From Kuschelorhynchus macadamiae (taxonomy: Eukaryota; Arthropoda; Insecta; Coleoptera; Curculionidae): 64,000 bases of DNA. Under the pieces are notes generated by a model, which made no database searches, was not told the DNA's origin, and was given only the letters and a program-made list of their open reading frames with translations. Shown in pieces: positions 46,601 through 60,500 of the stretch. Every line of letters starts with the position of its first letter. Position 1 is the first letter of the stretch. The DNA lies in the NCBI GenBank assembly GCA_030620095.1, contig JAUTXW010000598.1:1415001-1479000 (forward strand), read 5' to 3'. Position numbers and translations under genes: made by a program.

Positions 46601-49600
46601 GTCAAAGAGATTTCAGTCAAGATAACTGTCATAGATTAAGCGTAACACAAAAAAAAATATAAATTTATCATAAAATGTTCTATAAAATAACACTTAAAAT
46701 GGTGAATCTAAATAATTATCAGTCAAAAAACCTTATTCAATCATATTAAAAAATATTATACAAACACATCATTCATATACTCTTCAGTTGAATAGTAAGC
46801 TCTACCAATCAAAAACTGTTTTGCTTTTCTTTTAAACTTATTTTCACAAGCAATCGGTCTTATACCCAATGGCAGATGATTAAATAATTTTTTGCCATTG
46901 TATATTATTGAATTTTTCACCATAGCTGATGATGGAATTGGAAGAAGAGTAGTACACAGTCTCCTAGCAAACGGTCTCCAGTATAAATACACAAGGCAAT
47001 GTGAGAAGTTTTTTAGTCAAAAATATTTGTTTGCAAGACTCACGAGGCTTCATGCGACACATAAATCTCATTGCTCTTTTTTGTAAGACAAACGCACTTT
47101 TAAACAAATAGTCAGCACAAGCACCCCAGAAACATATACCGTAGCGCAGGTGAGATTCAATAAGAGCATAATAAACATTTCCTGACATATTTATACCTAA
47201 ATTGTTAGATACCGTTCTAAATGCAAAGCATCCCCTAGAGACCCTTTTATATAGTTGTCGAATGTGCTCTTCAAATTTAAGGTTCTGTCCCAAAAATTTA
47301 TTCATTTCAGTCCTTGCTATAGCCTGGTTATTAAGAATTACTTCATTAAATTGACATTTAAAATTTATTAATTTTGTTTTAGATGCATTTACAGTAAGGT
47401 AATTAGCATCAAACCATTCTTTAATTTTAATTAAATCTATATTTACAATATCCGCTAGTTCATCGGAATTTCGACTATAGTTATTCCACAATATTGTTGT
47501 ATCATCTGCAAATACCGTAAAGTTTCCAGATATGTCTAACATTGTCAAGTCATTTTTATAAATCAAGAACATTAATAGTCCAAGAACGGACCCTTGTGGA
47601 ACTCCTGCATGCATGTTTAAGCAACTCGATTGCTCATTATTAAATAACACACTCTGACTTCGACCATGCAAATATGAAGATAGCCGTTCAAGAGATGGTC
47701 CCCTAAAACCATACACCTCCAGCTTCCTCAGCAGTATTCCATGATCTACACCTGTAAAAGTATCTTTTATTTCTTGAATGGTGGTGGGATAAAAGAAAAA
47801 AGTTTCTTGTACTGAAACTTGATTAAGAAATGCTAATGCGTCATGTTTCTGAGATATACAGCTAGTTAAATTTGATGCTATTGAGCAATAAAACGAATTA
47901 AACTTTGAAGGGCTTATACTAGAGCCAACCATTCCAACACTACTTCCATTCAGTTCTCCAACAATTTTCCAACATTCCTTCTGCCTATTGCTTGATTTAT
48001 TTATTCTGTTTGAGAAATACATATTTTTTGCGAATTTAATTGTTTCTCTCATAAATAAACATGTTCAACTGTTGTATACAATTTTTAATACACACATATC
48101 ACTTAAACAGGTATATACATTAACATAAGTAGGTACGAATAAAATGGTTTTTTGTTTGATAATGGAAAGATCTTATCTGCTTTAAATGGTGCCACACTAA
48201 TTATCTGCATCTTAACATTTCTAAATGTAAAGTGCTTCATTTCCATAAACATATTAATCTCATACACTCCCCCTACCTCATAGATTGTGTACATCTTGAA
48301 GTTGTTACTTCTTTCACCGATTTGGGTGTTATTTTTTATGAAAATTTAACTTTCAATCTGCATATTGATAGCATTGTACTTAAGGGTTTTAGATTACTGG
48401 GCTTTATAAAATGACATACAAAACATGTGGCTGATACCAAAGCAATTGGGTGTCCTTATAATTCATTGGTTAGGAGCATTTTGGAATACTGTTCTGCAAT
48501 ATGGAGTCCTTCATATTATGTCAAATTGACACAATTGAAAAAGTACAAAATGAATTTACAAAATACCTCTTAGATAAATTTGATTTTCCATATCAGGGTC
48601 TGACATATAATTTTTATTTTATTTATTTATTTCATAAAAAAGTATCTACAGCTTATGCCAATTACAGACACAAAATGTCCTTATACTACTAAATTCAAGC
48701 CCAATTGTATTATGTAAATATGTTTAAAAGAGAAAATAAGAAACAAACAAGAAACCTTGACTGCAGTGATCCTAACACATAACAACCAAATAACAGAAAA
48801 ACAGCAAAAAAATACAAGAGCTGTTCTTTGTAGCCTGCAAACCCTAGAGTTTCAAAGAAAGAAGGTACTTCTTATTTTTCTACCCACCTAGTATGCAACT
48901 ACAATCATCACTTGCTAGAGTATGACACTTTTAAGCTCAGAACTTTGCAGCTAAAAAGGCAGTTAAGCAAATTGGTTTTGTGATGTTTTTTGTCGGCCCT
49001 TGTTCTCATGTAATTTTGTGATATTCTTATATATTATGTTACTTTTGGACCTGAAATGGTTTTATCATTGTATATCCTTTTTTTTATTTACCTGTTTTTT
49101 CCAGGATATTTGATTTGGTAATTTTTTTATGTTATTTGCGAAATCGTACCATTTGGAATGTTTAGCAATCTGTATGGTACAATTTCTTGTTTCCGTATTA
49201 TTTATGCCATAGCGATTCTATTGAAATGGTTCAGAATAAATTGTTTGCATTATATTCTACAAACTTAACTATTTCTTCGTTTGATTATTCTACTACTGCT
49301 GTGAGGACAGTTACTGGTCTTTCAAATGCTAATTTACTATTTTGTCTTTGTCTCATTCATTTTCTAGTTCCACTTAGAAACACCATAACCTCTTTTGCAG
49401 TCTTTTCACCGATCCAACTTCAGAATGTACTCTCCCATAGGAAGACTTCACCCTTGACTCTTGACCAACTTGGATTTGTTTAATATTTCACTAAACCATA
49501 TAGGAAAGATTCTATGGCAAAACGCCGTGAGTGAATGACAATATGTAAATACATATAATTTTTTAATTTTTTTTTGTTAAATCATATTAAATGCAATAGG

Positions 49601-51475
49601 CGTTAGATACTAGGTTAAGTTTATTTATTTATTTGCATCTTAAATTTGTATTTGAAAGGGGTTATCAGTTAATAAATAAATAAATTTGAAACCTAGAGCC
49701 TTTTACATTGAAATGTAGCAACACATGTTGAAGATTTTCATATTGTTTGTTTTTTTTTTCTAATTTTAGAATATTCAGTCGACAAATTGGCAGACAATGC
49801 GCTTCAAGCCACCACCGCCCCACTCTACCATAGGGTGGCGGGTGGAGTTTCGGCCTTGCGAAGTGCAGGTGACAGATTTTGAGAATGCCGCAATTGTTTC
49901 TTTTGTTGTATTGTTAACGAGAGTCATTCTGTCGTATCAGTTGAATTTCCTTATTCCTATAAGTAAGGTATGTATCATTTTTATATACAGTATTTTTCTT
50001 TTAATTTTAACTTATAAGATAAATTATTTTTTTTTATGATTTTGATGTCAGAGTTTTATTAAATTTAGTTTTGATTGGCAGTTAAAAGACTGTTTATAAA
50101 AATGGGTGAAAAAATATTACTATAGTGGATCTTCTATTTAGTGAAAAATTCCATATAATGAATTTTTCATTGGGATTTTGGAAGTTTGCAATGTTATTTT
50201 TATTCTATTTTATGAATAAACTTTACCCAATAGCCTCTATTTAACGGAAATAAATCCTTCAAATAGGCACCTAAGTACTTGAACTTTATTGCATCCTCCC
50301 ACTGTAGGGCAATAAATACCTCTATTTATGTTTAGGGATTTTCCTATTTCAGCATAATTCTCATTATGTATTTAAAAGCCAAAGAATCTGATTCAAATTT
50401 TAGTTTAGTCTTGGCTTTTTTTTTTGAAAAGATTTTGGAGTGGTTTAAGGGTTTTTAGAAACTTGTTAATTTTTTAGTAAAAAATGTGTGGCAACGGTGT
50501 TTAAATGTGTCCTTTAAAATATGCAAATTTAAAAAAAAAACATTGATAATTTAAAGTAGGATGTAGCTATTAAATATGGCATAGCATTAAGTAGTTTATC
50601 AATAATTTTTAAAAATACGGCATCAAATTCTCGCACATTCCGAGGAACTGGGATCTCATAGAAATCGAGTTAAAACCTGTAAATTTAAAGATTTAAATGA
50701 CACTGTAATAAGCTATAGGGGTTTAAAAAGTTTCTAAATGAAAAACGTATATTCCTTTTTGTTAAAAATTAGAAACGTTCCAAGATATAGTCGAATGCGG
50801 TCTTATCGTGCAGGTCCAAAGGTCACCAACATTATGAATCGAATCAGAGAACACAGTGAACACCAAAATGTTGTGTGATTCTTTTATCGAGCTATTAAAT
50901 CTCGATTAGCTATTTACAAATATACAGGGAGAAAGAAAATGCCGAGGGACTAAATAAGAAAATTCGCTAAATATATATTTGGTTAAAATTTCTTGATTGG
51001 CAAAAACAAAATTACACAAAATGGCAAGCGCCTTAATAAAGTCGGAAGGCGGTTCGAATCAGTGGAACAATCATGATATGTTCTGTTTATACAGCCACTT
51101 AATGAAAGTGAGATTTTTTTATCAATCACCAAAAATTATGAGCCCCGCTTGACCTAAAAATCTAACCACTTACACAGCGTCATTTATTTAAATGCGGGCC
51201 ACCCCTCTGCAAAGAAAACTTGTTTTTTTTTGTATTGTAATAACAAAAATTTTTTATTTTGCAAAAATATTATACACTTTTGTTAAAAATACAAGATAAT
51301 TAGTTACTACTTCCCTTGTGAGATTTTTTCAGATCTTTACGTTTAAGGGTCCCTAGATGCCGAAAAACATGTTTTCTCAATTCCGTCTGTCTGTAGGTAT
51401 GTCTGTCGGTCAGTTTGTTTGTTCGCGGCATAGCTAAAAAACTACTTATCCGATTTCTTCAAATTTCAGTCTAAA

Positions 51476-51537
<62 letters not shown>

Positions 51538-54500
51538 CCTGTATTTTTCGTTAGCCCCGAGTTTTTGGTAAAGCGATTTTTATATATCAAATTTTGTCTT
51601 ATAATTAATAAAAAAATTTACTTAAACACGCTTTAAAATTGGAACAAGTATTCTATAATTATTTATTTATTATTTGCTGCTTATGCAGTTTTTTACGCTG
51701 GATCCAGTGGCGTAGTCATATTTTTCATTTGAGTTGTTATTTTTTAGATATGACCCAAAGTTGTGTTTTTTGAAATGGGACACCCTGTATATTTGTCCAG
51801 AAATCATCCCAAATTTTGCAGTAGGCCATGCAAAACGATGCCTTTTTCTTTTGTTTTCTTGGAAGCAAATGACATTTCCCAATTTTGTACTCGTATATAA
51901 AATATAGCGCTAGTTTTTTGTATTTGTTTATTGTGTAAAAATATATTTGTATTATTATGGAAGAAAACCAAACTTTCGAACATTATGAAAAGTACGATAT
52001 GTTAGCTTGTTTTATATTAAGTAATGAAAATGTTGAAGCGGCTTCTGAGATGTATTTTAACAGGTAATAATAATAATAATAATAAATGCTTTATTGTCAA
52101 AAAAAAAATTTTACAATTTTGTGGACAAAGCTGTTGTAAAAAAAAAAGTTTACAAACATCAAAATTAGCAAACAAAACAAAACAAAAACACATCATAAAT
52201 ATTATAGAAAAATAATATTTAAATCAAGAATTTAGAATATTAATATTATAGAATCCTAAAAGAAGTACATTAGAAATGTACATTGTCAGTCGTACTATGT
52301 TATAAACATTTTCATAAATATAATGTAAAAAAAATAAAAAAGCAAAGTAAAAAATAAAAAAGTACGAAACAATTAAAAAAATTCATATACAAAATTCGGT
52401 AAAAATGGTTGGTAATGGCAACTATCACACTAGGGGTTCATAAGGATAAAATTATGTGTTGTAAAACTCGTTCACGGTGTAGAAGGCACTTTCCAGTAAG
52501 AATGATTTCAAAGCGTTGCGAAATGAAGTCAGAGATATTATGGATTTGATGTTAAATGGCAGGTGATTATGCATTTTTTTTGCATTGTAGATTACTGATC
52601 TTTTAATTAACTCTGAGTGTGGGGTTGGAAGATAGAGATCGTGCTCAGTATTTCTGAGAGGGTAGTTGTGAGAAGGTCTCTCTAATAGAGCAGGTGCATG
52701 CTTACGAATTAAGCAAACCGATTCCAAAATGAATAAGCAAGGAAGGGTTAGTATTTTATATCTTTTAAAGAAATCTCGGCAGTGAGTTCTACTGTTAAGT
52801 CTCAGTAGGTAACGAACAGCTCTTTTTTGTAGTGTAAAAATTCGATCAAATTGAGTCGCACAACATGTACCCCAGAATGGAATAGCATATCTGAGGTGCG
52901 ACTCAACAAGAGCAAAATAAACAGTTCTAGAGGTAGAAAAGCTAAGCTCCTCGGAAACAGATCTTAACGCAAAGCAAGCAGAACCCAACTTCCTTGATAA
53001 AGCGTCGATATGTGGATCCCATTTTAAAGAATCATCTACAAGAAGCCCTAGAAATTTTACAGAGTTTACGACATCAATAGTGGTGCCATTAAGGTCAAAA
53101 GGTTGCAGCGTGTTTTTATAAGACAAGACTTTCGTTTTAGAGATGTTCAAACATAGGAGATTAGAATCGCACCAGGATTTAATGGTGATTAAGTCATTAG
53201 ATACAATCCTATGTAGGTCCGTGACATCTGGGTGGCTCCACGTAAAGCTGGTATCGTTCGCAAAGAGACATATTTTTCCACTAATGTTTAAATTAGCCAT
53301 GTCGTTTATGAACAGAAGAAACAAGATAGGGCCTAGTACCGAGCCTTGAGGCACTCCATATTCCATTGGCCTACAAGAAGACATCCTGTTGTCAACTTTC
53401 ACAACTTGATTTCTGTTGCTAAGATATGACTTAAACCAATTGAGAGGAGCCCCCCTAAATCCATAGTACTGCAGCTTGTTAGTTAATATATTATGATTCA
53501 CACAATCGAAAGCTTTGGAAAAATCACAGAAAATTGTTGCCGTAGCGTGATGGTTGTTTAGGCTGGAGTAAACTCTATTAAGAAGGGAAAACATGGCATC
53601 GCTTGTGCATTTGTTACTTAAAAATCCAAATTGATGTTTTGTAAGTATTTCATATCTAGACAGAAATGATAAAAGCCTTTTTTTAACCAGTCTTTCGATG
53701 ATCTTAGATAGCGTAGGGAGAAGTGCAATTGGGCGATAGTTCGAAGCTTCTTCTGAAACACCTCCTTTGTGAAGAGGTATGATTATTGCAGTTTTAAGGC
53801 AGCTTGGAAAAGTACCATTTTGGAAAGACATATTTATCAAAGCAGTCAGATGCTCTAGTGTGCACTCCGGCAGACTTGAATACATTTTTAAAGTAAGCCC
53901 ATCAGTTCCCGAGGAAGATTTATTTTTGATATCATTAATTGTACTACGAAGTTCTGATAAAACTACTGGTGAAAAGAAGAAACTGTGCAGGTTTACCCTA
54001 TGATTAGAGAGATATGAAATTGGGTCATTAGATTGAGATACGGATTTAGTCAAATCTTTGGCTACATTTACAAAATAATTGTTTAGGTCCTCAGGAGAGG
54101 TAAGGATAGTGTTGGATAAAGGAGTTTTGTTTCTTAAATCATTTATGATAGACCAGGTTTCTTTAGCTACATTTTTGGCGTTAGAAAGTCTATTATTGTA
54201 ATAAATATCTTTGGCGGCTTTAATAGTCTTATGATAAATTTTTCTGTATGATTTTACATAATTATGAAAAAAGATACTGTCCGAACATTTCCTTAAATGA
54301 GATAGTGACCGCATGTTCTTAGAAGATATACGTAAACCTTTATTGGACCAGGGTTTACTTCTTTTATTTTTGATAGGCCTAAGAGGAAAAGATTCAGAAG
54401 CTATATTAGTTAGAGTTTTTATAAAACGAGAAAATTCAGTGTCGACATCATAAGTGTGAGAATCCCAGTCAGTTATTTGACATAGGTGTTTGAAATTAAT

Positions 54501-57500
54501 GAAATTTCTAACCGAAAAAATACGGCCTACTTGTCTAGAGGAATTTTTGGCTTTGGATGTAATTGAAAATTTTGCGAAAATTGCTTCATGATCGGAGAAA
54601 CCTGGACTTAAGACATTACATTCGACGGAGCTAGGATCGAAAGAAGACACAACGTAATCTATAGTACTGGCACTTGTCTTAGTAATTCTGGTTGGTGAGT
54701 TGACGTGCATGGCAATTCCTAATGACTCAAAGATGGACTGAAGACATTCCTGAGCAGCACACACACTGGAAAAGTCAATATTGAAATCGCCACATAAGAT
54801 TAATTTGCTTTTTACAGGAAGGGACTCGAGCAAACTTAGAAGGTTATGGCAGAATAATTGCACATCAGCATCAGGTGTTCTATAAATACAAATAATATAA
54901 AGGTCATAAGTATTGTGATAAACGATAGAAAATTCAAATACTTTTTCAGATAATAAATGATTATACTTTGATATTTCGGAAAAATCGTTGTTTAAAGACA
55001 TTATCATGGTGCCTCCATGAGTTAAATTAGTTCTATTAAATCTGGCAATTGTGGTATAGTTTTTAATAAAAACAGGTTGATTGATATTTAGCCAGTGCTC
55101 AGTGATGGCAATGACTTCTGGAAAATTTAGCTCTTCTAACAAAAGATATAGTTCGTCTGTTTTATGTCTTAAGGACTGAATATTAAGAAAAAAAAGATTA
55201 AAATTACTATTGGTCAATTTTTTAGAGGGTGCTAGATCCTCTTTTCGCGTCATATTGACTAAAAATTTTTACTTTTTGAAGGTGAACCACTAGAATAATA
55301 TTTACCAGTACTTTCACGAATTTTTAGGAGGCGTAAAATTTTTTCCGAGGAGTAGAAAGATCTATACGCTGCAAGGTCTGAGTCCACTTCAGATGAACCA
55401 ATCCCATAGTGAATAGTTAATTTTTAGGTATGTTGAAATACTATTGCTTAATTTTTATTTAGATATCCAGAAAGGAGGCAACCTAATATATCCATTTTTT
55501 ATCGGATCAAAAAGAATTTACTTAATCATGGATCATTTATCAAACCTCGTACGAAAACATATAATAAAGAAAATCAGGAGGCTGAGGAAATTACGGTTTT
55601 GGCTAATGCAGAAGCTTACCCTACAAACTCTTGTAGGGCCAGTGAAAAGAGCATAGGGATTCCAAAAACTAGAGTTCAAGAAATTCTAAAAATTTCTACC
55701 ACCCACACAAATTTAGGCTCGTGCAGCACTTACAGCCAGGGGATGCAGAGCGTCGGGTAGTCTTCTGCAATTGGTTTCGAGAAAGATGCGATATGGTTAG
55801 AGATTTTGAAAGGAAGGTTATATGGTCAGACGAAGCACATTTCAGTAATTCTGGTATACTCAATAAGCACAATAGTAGATTCTGGTCCCAGGAAAATCAA
55901 CACCAAATATTTCCCAGAAGACAGCAGGGCAGGTTTGGTCCAAATGTGTCCTGCTTCATATTAGGAACACATATAAAATTTTATATATTTGAGGGATATC
56001 TAACAGCCAATCGCTATTTAGAAATTTTAGAGGCAGCTATACCTGAATTACTTGACGATGTTCCTCTAGCGCAAATTAACGAAATTTATTTTCAACAGGA
56101 CGGTGCTGCTGCACACAATTCTGGAACGACGAGATTATTTCTGGACAATAATTTTACCAATCAATGGATTGGAACAAATGGACCTATAAGATGGCCCCCT
56201 AGGTCCCCAGGTTTGTCGATTTTAGATTTCTTTCTATGGAGATATCTGGAAAATAGAATTTACAAAGACCACTATGATAATGTCCAAGATTTAGGAAATG
56301 CAATAAGAGAAAATTTTCGATATTTACAAAATCATCCCGTTATTTTGCTTAATTCCCTAAAACGAATACGAAAATTATGCGAAGCATGCATAGAACAAAA
56401 TGGAAATCAGTTTGAACAGTTCTTTTGATTTCCTTGGTTACTGTAGTTCTTATAAGACAGTTGATTTTTGCTGAAAGGCTTGTTACATGATAATTTATTA
56501 CTGTTTTGTTCTTGTGTTACATAAATCTAGGTAGGTGGTACTTTTTTGGTGCGAAATTATCAATACATATTTTGATAAATAGATTTAATTACATATTTAT
56601 TTTGATTTATTGTTAGGATATTGTTAACAACTTTAAATAAAAGGCAGCATTGTTTTGCATGGCCTACTGCAAAATTATAAAAATTAGGATTTTTGTTATT
56701 GTTTATCAAAATAGACCCATACTATTATATATTTTTGAGAAGCTCTTAAAAGGACAAATCAATTTCTGGACAGATATACAGGGTGTCCCATTAAAAAAAC
56801 ACAACTTTGGGTCATATCTAAAAAATAACAACTCAAATGAAAAATATGACTACGCCACTGGATCCAGCGTAAAAAACTGCATAAGCAGCAATTTTTCCCT
56901 TTGCGTTAAGTTAAAGGATAATCGAGATACGAGGGGGGTCCCAAAATGCAAAATTTTCTATTTCGCCCTGTATCTCATAAACGAAGAACGATATGAAAAT
57001 TTTGTTTACGGCTTCATGAGTTTCACAAAAAATTAGCTCAGGTTCGTGAAAACCGCAAGGTTCTATCTTTAAAAATAAGCGAGATACCCTGCTTTTGCAA
57101 CCAAATCCGGACACCCTGTACATCTCGAATAAATATTTTACTTGACCGTTGGCGGCATGTCATTTTAAAACTTTCAATCGAACTTTATTATAAGAACTAT
57201 AACAGCGGCGCACCGCTTCGACTTTGCTGGAGGTGCTATGTTTAGTTTACGATTTTTCTACTATGTTGCCATGACAACGCGTATCCGATGACGTCGAGCC
57301 CAGCGCCATTCAACGCTCTAGGTGAATTGCAGGCGCAGTACACTACCCCACGTGTCGTTCAGTTTGCGGTGGTTGTTTACTTTTATTTTCGCGGATTTCG
57401 CTGCAACCGGTGAGTTCCTTTGCAGTTAACTTGACTGTTTTGTGTTATATTTATTTATGGTGTTGTTACAATTTCAAATTCGATGTTAGTAAATGTTATT

Positions 57501-60500
57501 GTTCAAGACTGGAATAAATTAAAAGACGTCTTTGAATTTATTACAAACTGTGACAAATCTGATGAAAAATCCATCCGCCTTGCGAAAGGATTTTTAGGTG
57601 AGATGAACGATTTTGAATTCACGTTTCTGACATTAGTGTTTAATGACATTTTCTCAGTCACGGACATACTATTTGACGTTCTTCAAAAAAAATCGCTTGA
57701 CATTCATTTTTGCATATCCAATATAAAACGCTGTCGTGAGGCGCTCGTTAAAAAAAGAAATGAACATTTTATTTAATACCATGTTTGGTAAAGCAAATTC
57801 TATTATAGAAATAAATCATTACAAACGTGAGCTTGCTAAGCTTTCGCCTGAAGAAATTAGGGCTAAGTATAGAACCCTTTTTTATGAAATATTGGACCAT
57901 ATTTTAATGAAAATGACACTAAGATTTCAAAACTGATATATTTATTTATTTTATTTATTTATATATTCCCACGGGCATATAGCCCATTACAAAGAAAAAA
58001 TGTTTAGATTATATACATATTACAAAATGCAAATTAATACACACATTAACAGTTAGTCACTTTATCACATTTGAACAGAGAAACAAAATACAATCACAAA
58101 GTCTATATTACAAATTAAGACGATTCAATTCTTTTAGAAAGACTGTGCGGGAATTAAAAAAGTCCAAAGAAGAAGAGTGCCCATTGGCCAAATTTGAACA
58201 TCTAGTTAAATAAGAGTTCTGGCCATAGTTAGTTCGGTGAAAAGGTACCCAGAATGGCCGCGCGGAACGGGGTAACCTAGAAGGTACGTGAAGACCTATT
58301 TCATTTAGTAAGGATGGGCACATCACGGTGCCGTTCAAAATTTTATAAAACAGCTTAAGGTCGTGCGATGTTCTACGTGATGATAGTGAATTAAGATGAT
58401 ATTCCTGCTGCAGAATATTGTAACTCAGAACTTGGGGCTGGCCAGATTTGAATGCTAAAAATCTAAGAAATGACCTTTGAACTCTCTCAATGGCGTTTAT
58501 ATGTACTTGATAACAAGGTGACCATACAGATGATGCATATTCAAGATGAGGTCTGATAAGGGCACAATACAAAGTTCTGATGGCTTGTAGATTGTGAAAG
58601 TCATGGCAGCATCTCCTGATATAACCCAACATTTGCAGTGATTTGCTTGTGATAAACATCACATGGTGAACAAAGGAGAGCTGGTTATCAAAAACAACTC
58701 CAAGGTCTTTTATCTGTGATACAGAGCTCAATGGAACATCCTTGATGGTGTAAGGAAAGTTAGTTATGTTTTTCCTATGCCCAAAGACAATCCAGTGGCA
58801 TTTAGAAACGTTTAAGTCCATACAATTGGCACCGCACCACGCGACAAATCTATTCAGGTCAGACTGAAGCTGTTCACAATGATCCCTATTAAGCACCCTT
58901 AGAAAGAGTTTAAGGTCATCTGCAAAAAGAACAAAGTTACCAAAGTGAAAACATTCTTGAATATCATTGATAAAAACATTAAATAACAGGGGCCCCAGAT
59001 GGGATCCCTGTGGAACACCGGATTGAACTTCAATATCTTTAGATGTGTAACCCTGAACGCGAACCCGCTGAAGGCGACCAGTCAAGTAGCTATTTAACCA
59101 CTCCAAAAGAGAACCACGACACCCAGAGCCCTCAGTTTGTGAATCAATATTTTATGATTAACGCGATCGAAAGCCTTGGAGAAGTCAGTGTAAATGGAAT
59201 GAACCTGACACCCACTCTCCAAGGCCTTCAACAAATAATTACTGTAAGTGAGCAGATTGAGCTCAGTCGAAGACCCCGGGCGGAACCCATACTGTTGGTT
59301 GATCAAGTCCTTACCCAGTATGGAAGAAAGGTGGTCACAAACAAAAGTCTCAAACAATTTAGGGATAGTGCTCAAAATGCTTATGGGTCTATAGTTTGTA
59401 ACACTTGACCGGTCACCTGATTTGTAAATAGGGGTAAGAAAACTAATCTTCCAACGAGAAGGAAAGCAGCCAGAACTAAGTGATAGATTAAAGATAAAGC
59501 AAAGGGGTCTGGCTAAGATAAAACTACAGTGTTTGAGTAAACATGGAGGGATTCCATCAGGTCCAGGGCCCTTACGGACATCCAGATTATTTAATCTAGT
59601 ATAAACATCTGAAATGCATATATTAAGGGAAGAGATATTGTTATTGTAATTATAAGGAGGTAAAACAATTTTAGATACATCACCAGAGTTGCTGGAGTAA
59701 GTACTTGAAAAAAAGTCAGCAAAGAGGTTTGCAATTTCAATTCCAGAGCTGCTCTTTCTATAATTATAAGTGAGTTCACCAGGTATACCAGGCACCTTCC
59801 TCCTAGAGTTGGCAAAGCTCCAAAATTTGCGAACATTTGTTCTTAAGGCCGATTCAACATTGTATATATAATCCCTATAAGCCAACCTGGTTAGTCTCTT
59901 GCACTCTGCTCTGAGTCTAGAAAACTTTAAGTAGTCCGAATGAAGACGAGTAATCTGAAACTGCCTATGAGCACTCTTTTTCTGGATCACAATATTTTTA
60001 AGGTTATGATCAAACCATGTGGGAAAGTTCCTTTTAGAAAACCTTTAAAGAGGCACATAAACATCAACTGCCAAACAAAGTACATCATAAAATATGTCAA
60101 GCAAAACATCCAAGGGTTTATCGGCAAGTAGGCCATCCCAGTTGATATGACTCAAAAAATCAATAAAACCAGGATAATCAGTTGAATCAAAGTCCCTGTA
60201 ATAGTCTTCACCAATTAACTCATTTTCATTGTTTACATTTGGCAATCTGACATCGAAAACCAGTGGTGGATGGTAGCCATCGGAAGGTACAAGGGGTGCA
60301 TCAGACACCCTCACCCGAATGTTTGGGTCGGTTCCCAATATAAGGTCCAAGATTGACTCCAAAGAATTCTTATTTGTATTACACTGGTATAAGTTATGAT
60401 AGGAGCACAAGTTTGACATGACAAGTATTGAATCCACCTCAGCCGGAGGGGCACCTAGACCAGCCTCAGCAGTAGAACCCATATCAAGTTTTCCCCACTC

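Larger units (their letters stand above)
51957..56428 (+). pseudogene. Mariner-like (DD41D) transposase, intron-containing, split by a LINE
   Basis: The first exon starts MEENQTFEHYEKYDMLACFI and runs to MYFN (51957-52063). The second starts at 55463 with YPERRQPNISIFYRIKKNLL, completing the helix-turn-helix. The frame then shifts by one near 55,700, after which 55721-56428 gives QHLQPGDAERRVVFCNW, IWSDEAHFSNSG (D1), YFQQDGAAAHNS (D2) and WPPRSPGLSILDFFLW (D3). There are 41 residues between D2 and D3, the spacing of the DD41D group. The exon edges are AACAG|GT and TTTATTTAG|A, so an ancestral intron probably lay here, and the LINE sits in or at it. Confidence 0.85.
51674..56893 (+). mobile_element. 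DD41D mariner-like element with inverted flanks, hosting a LINE
   Basis: An inverted repeat links 51674-51842 with about 56635-56893. It contains TGCAGTAGGCCATGCAAAAC, GTCCAGAAAT, a CAGGGTG/CACCCTG motif and GGATCCAGTGGCGTAGTCAT. Between the arms is a full-length but frame-broken transposase on the plus strand. The outer boundary is uncertain, because the right arm merges into a 340-bp MITE (56779-57118) whose partial inverted copy forms the outer half of the left arm. One arm has an indel of about 80 bp relative to the other. The LINE at 52066-55420 accounts for most of the internal length. Confidence 0.7.
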
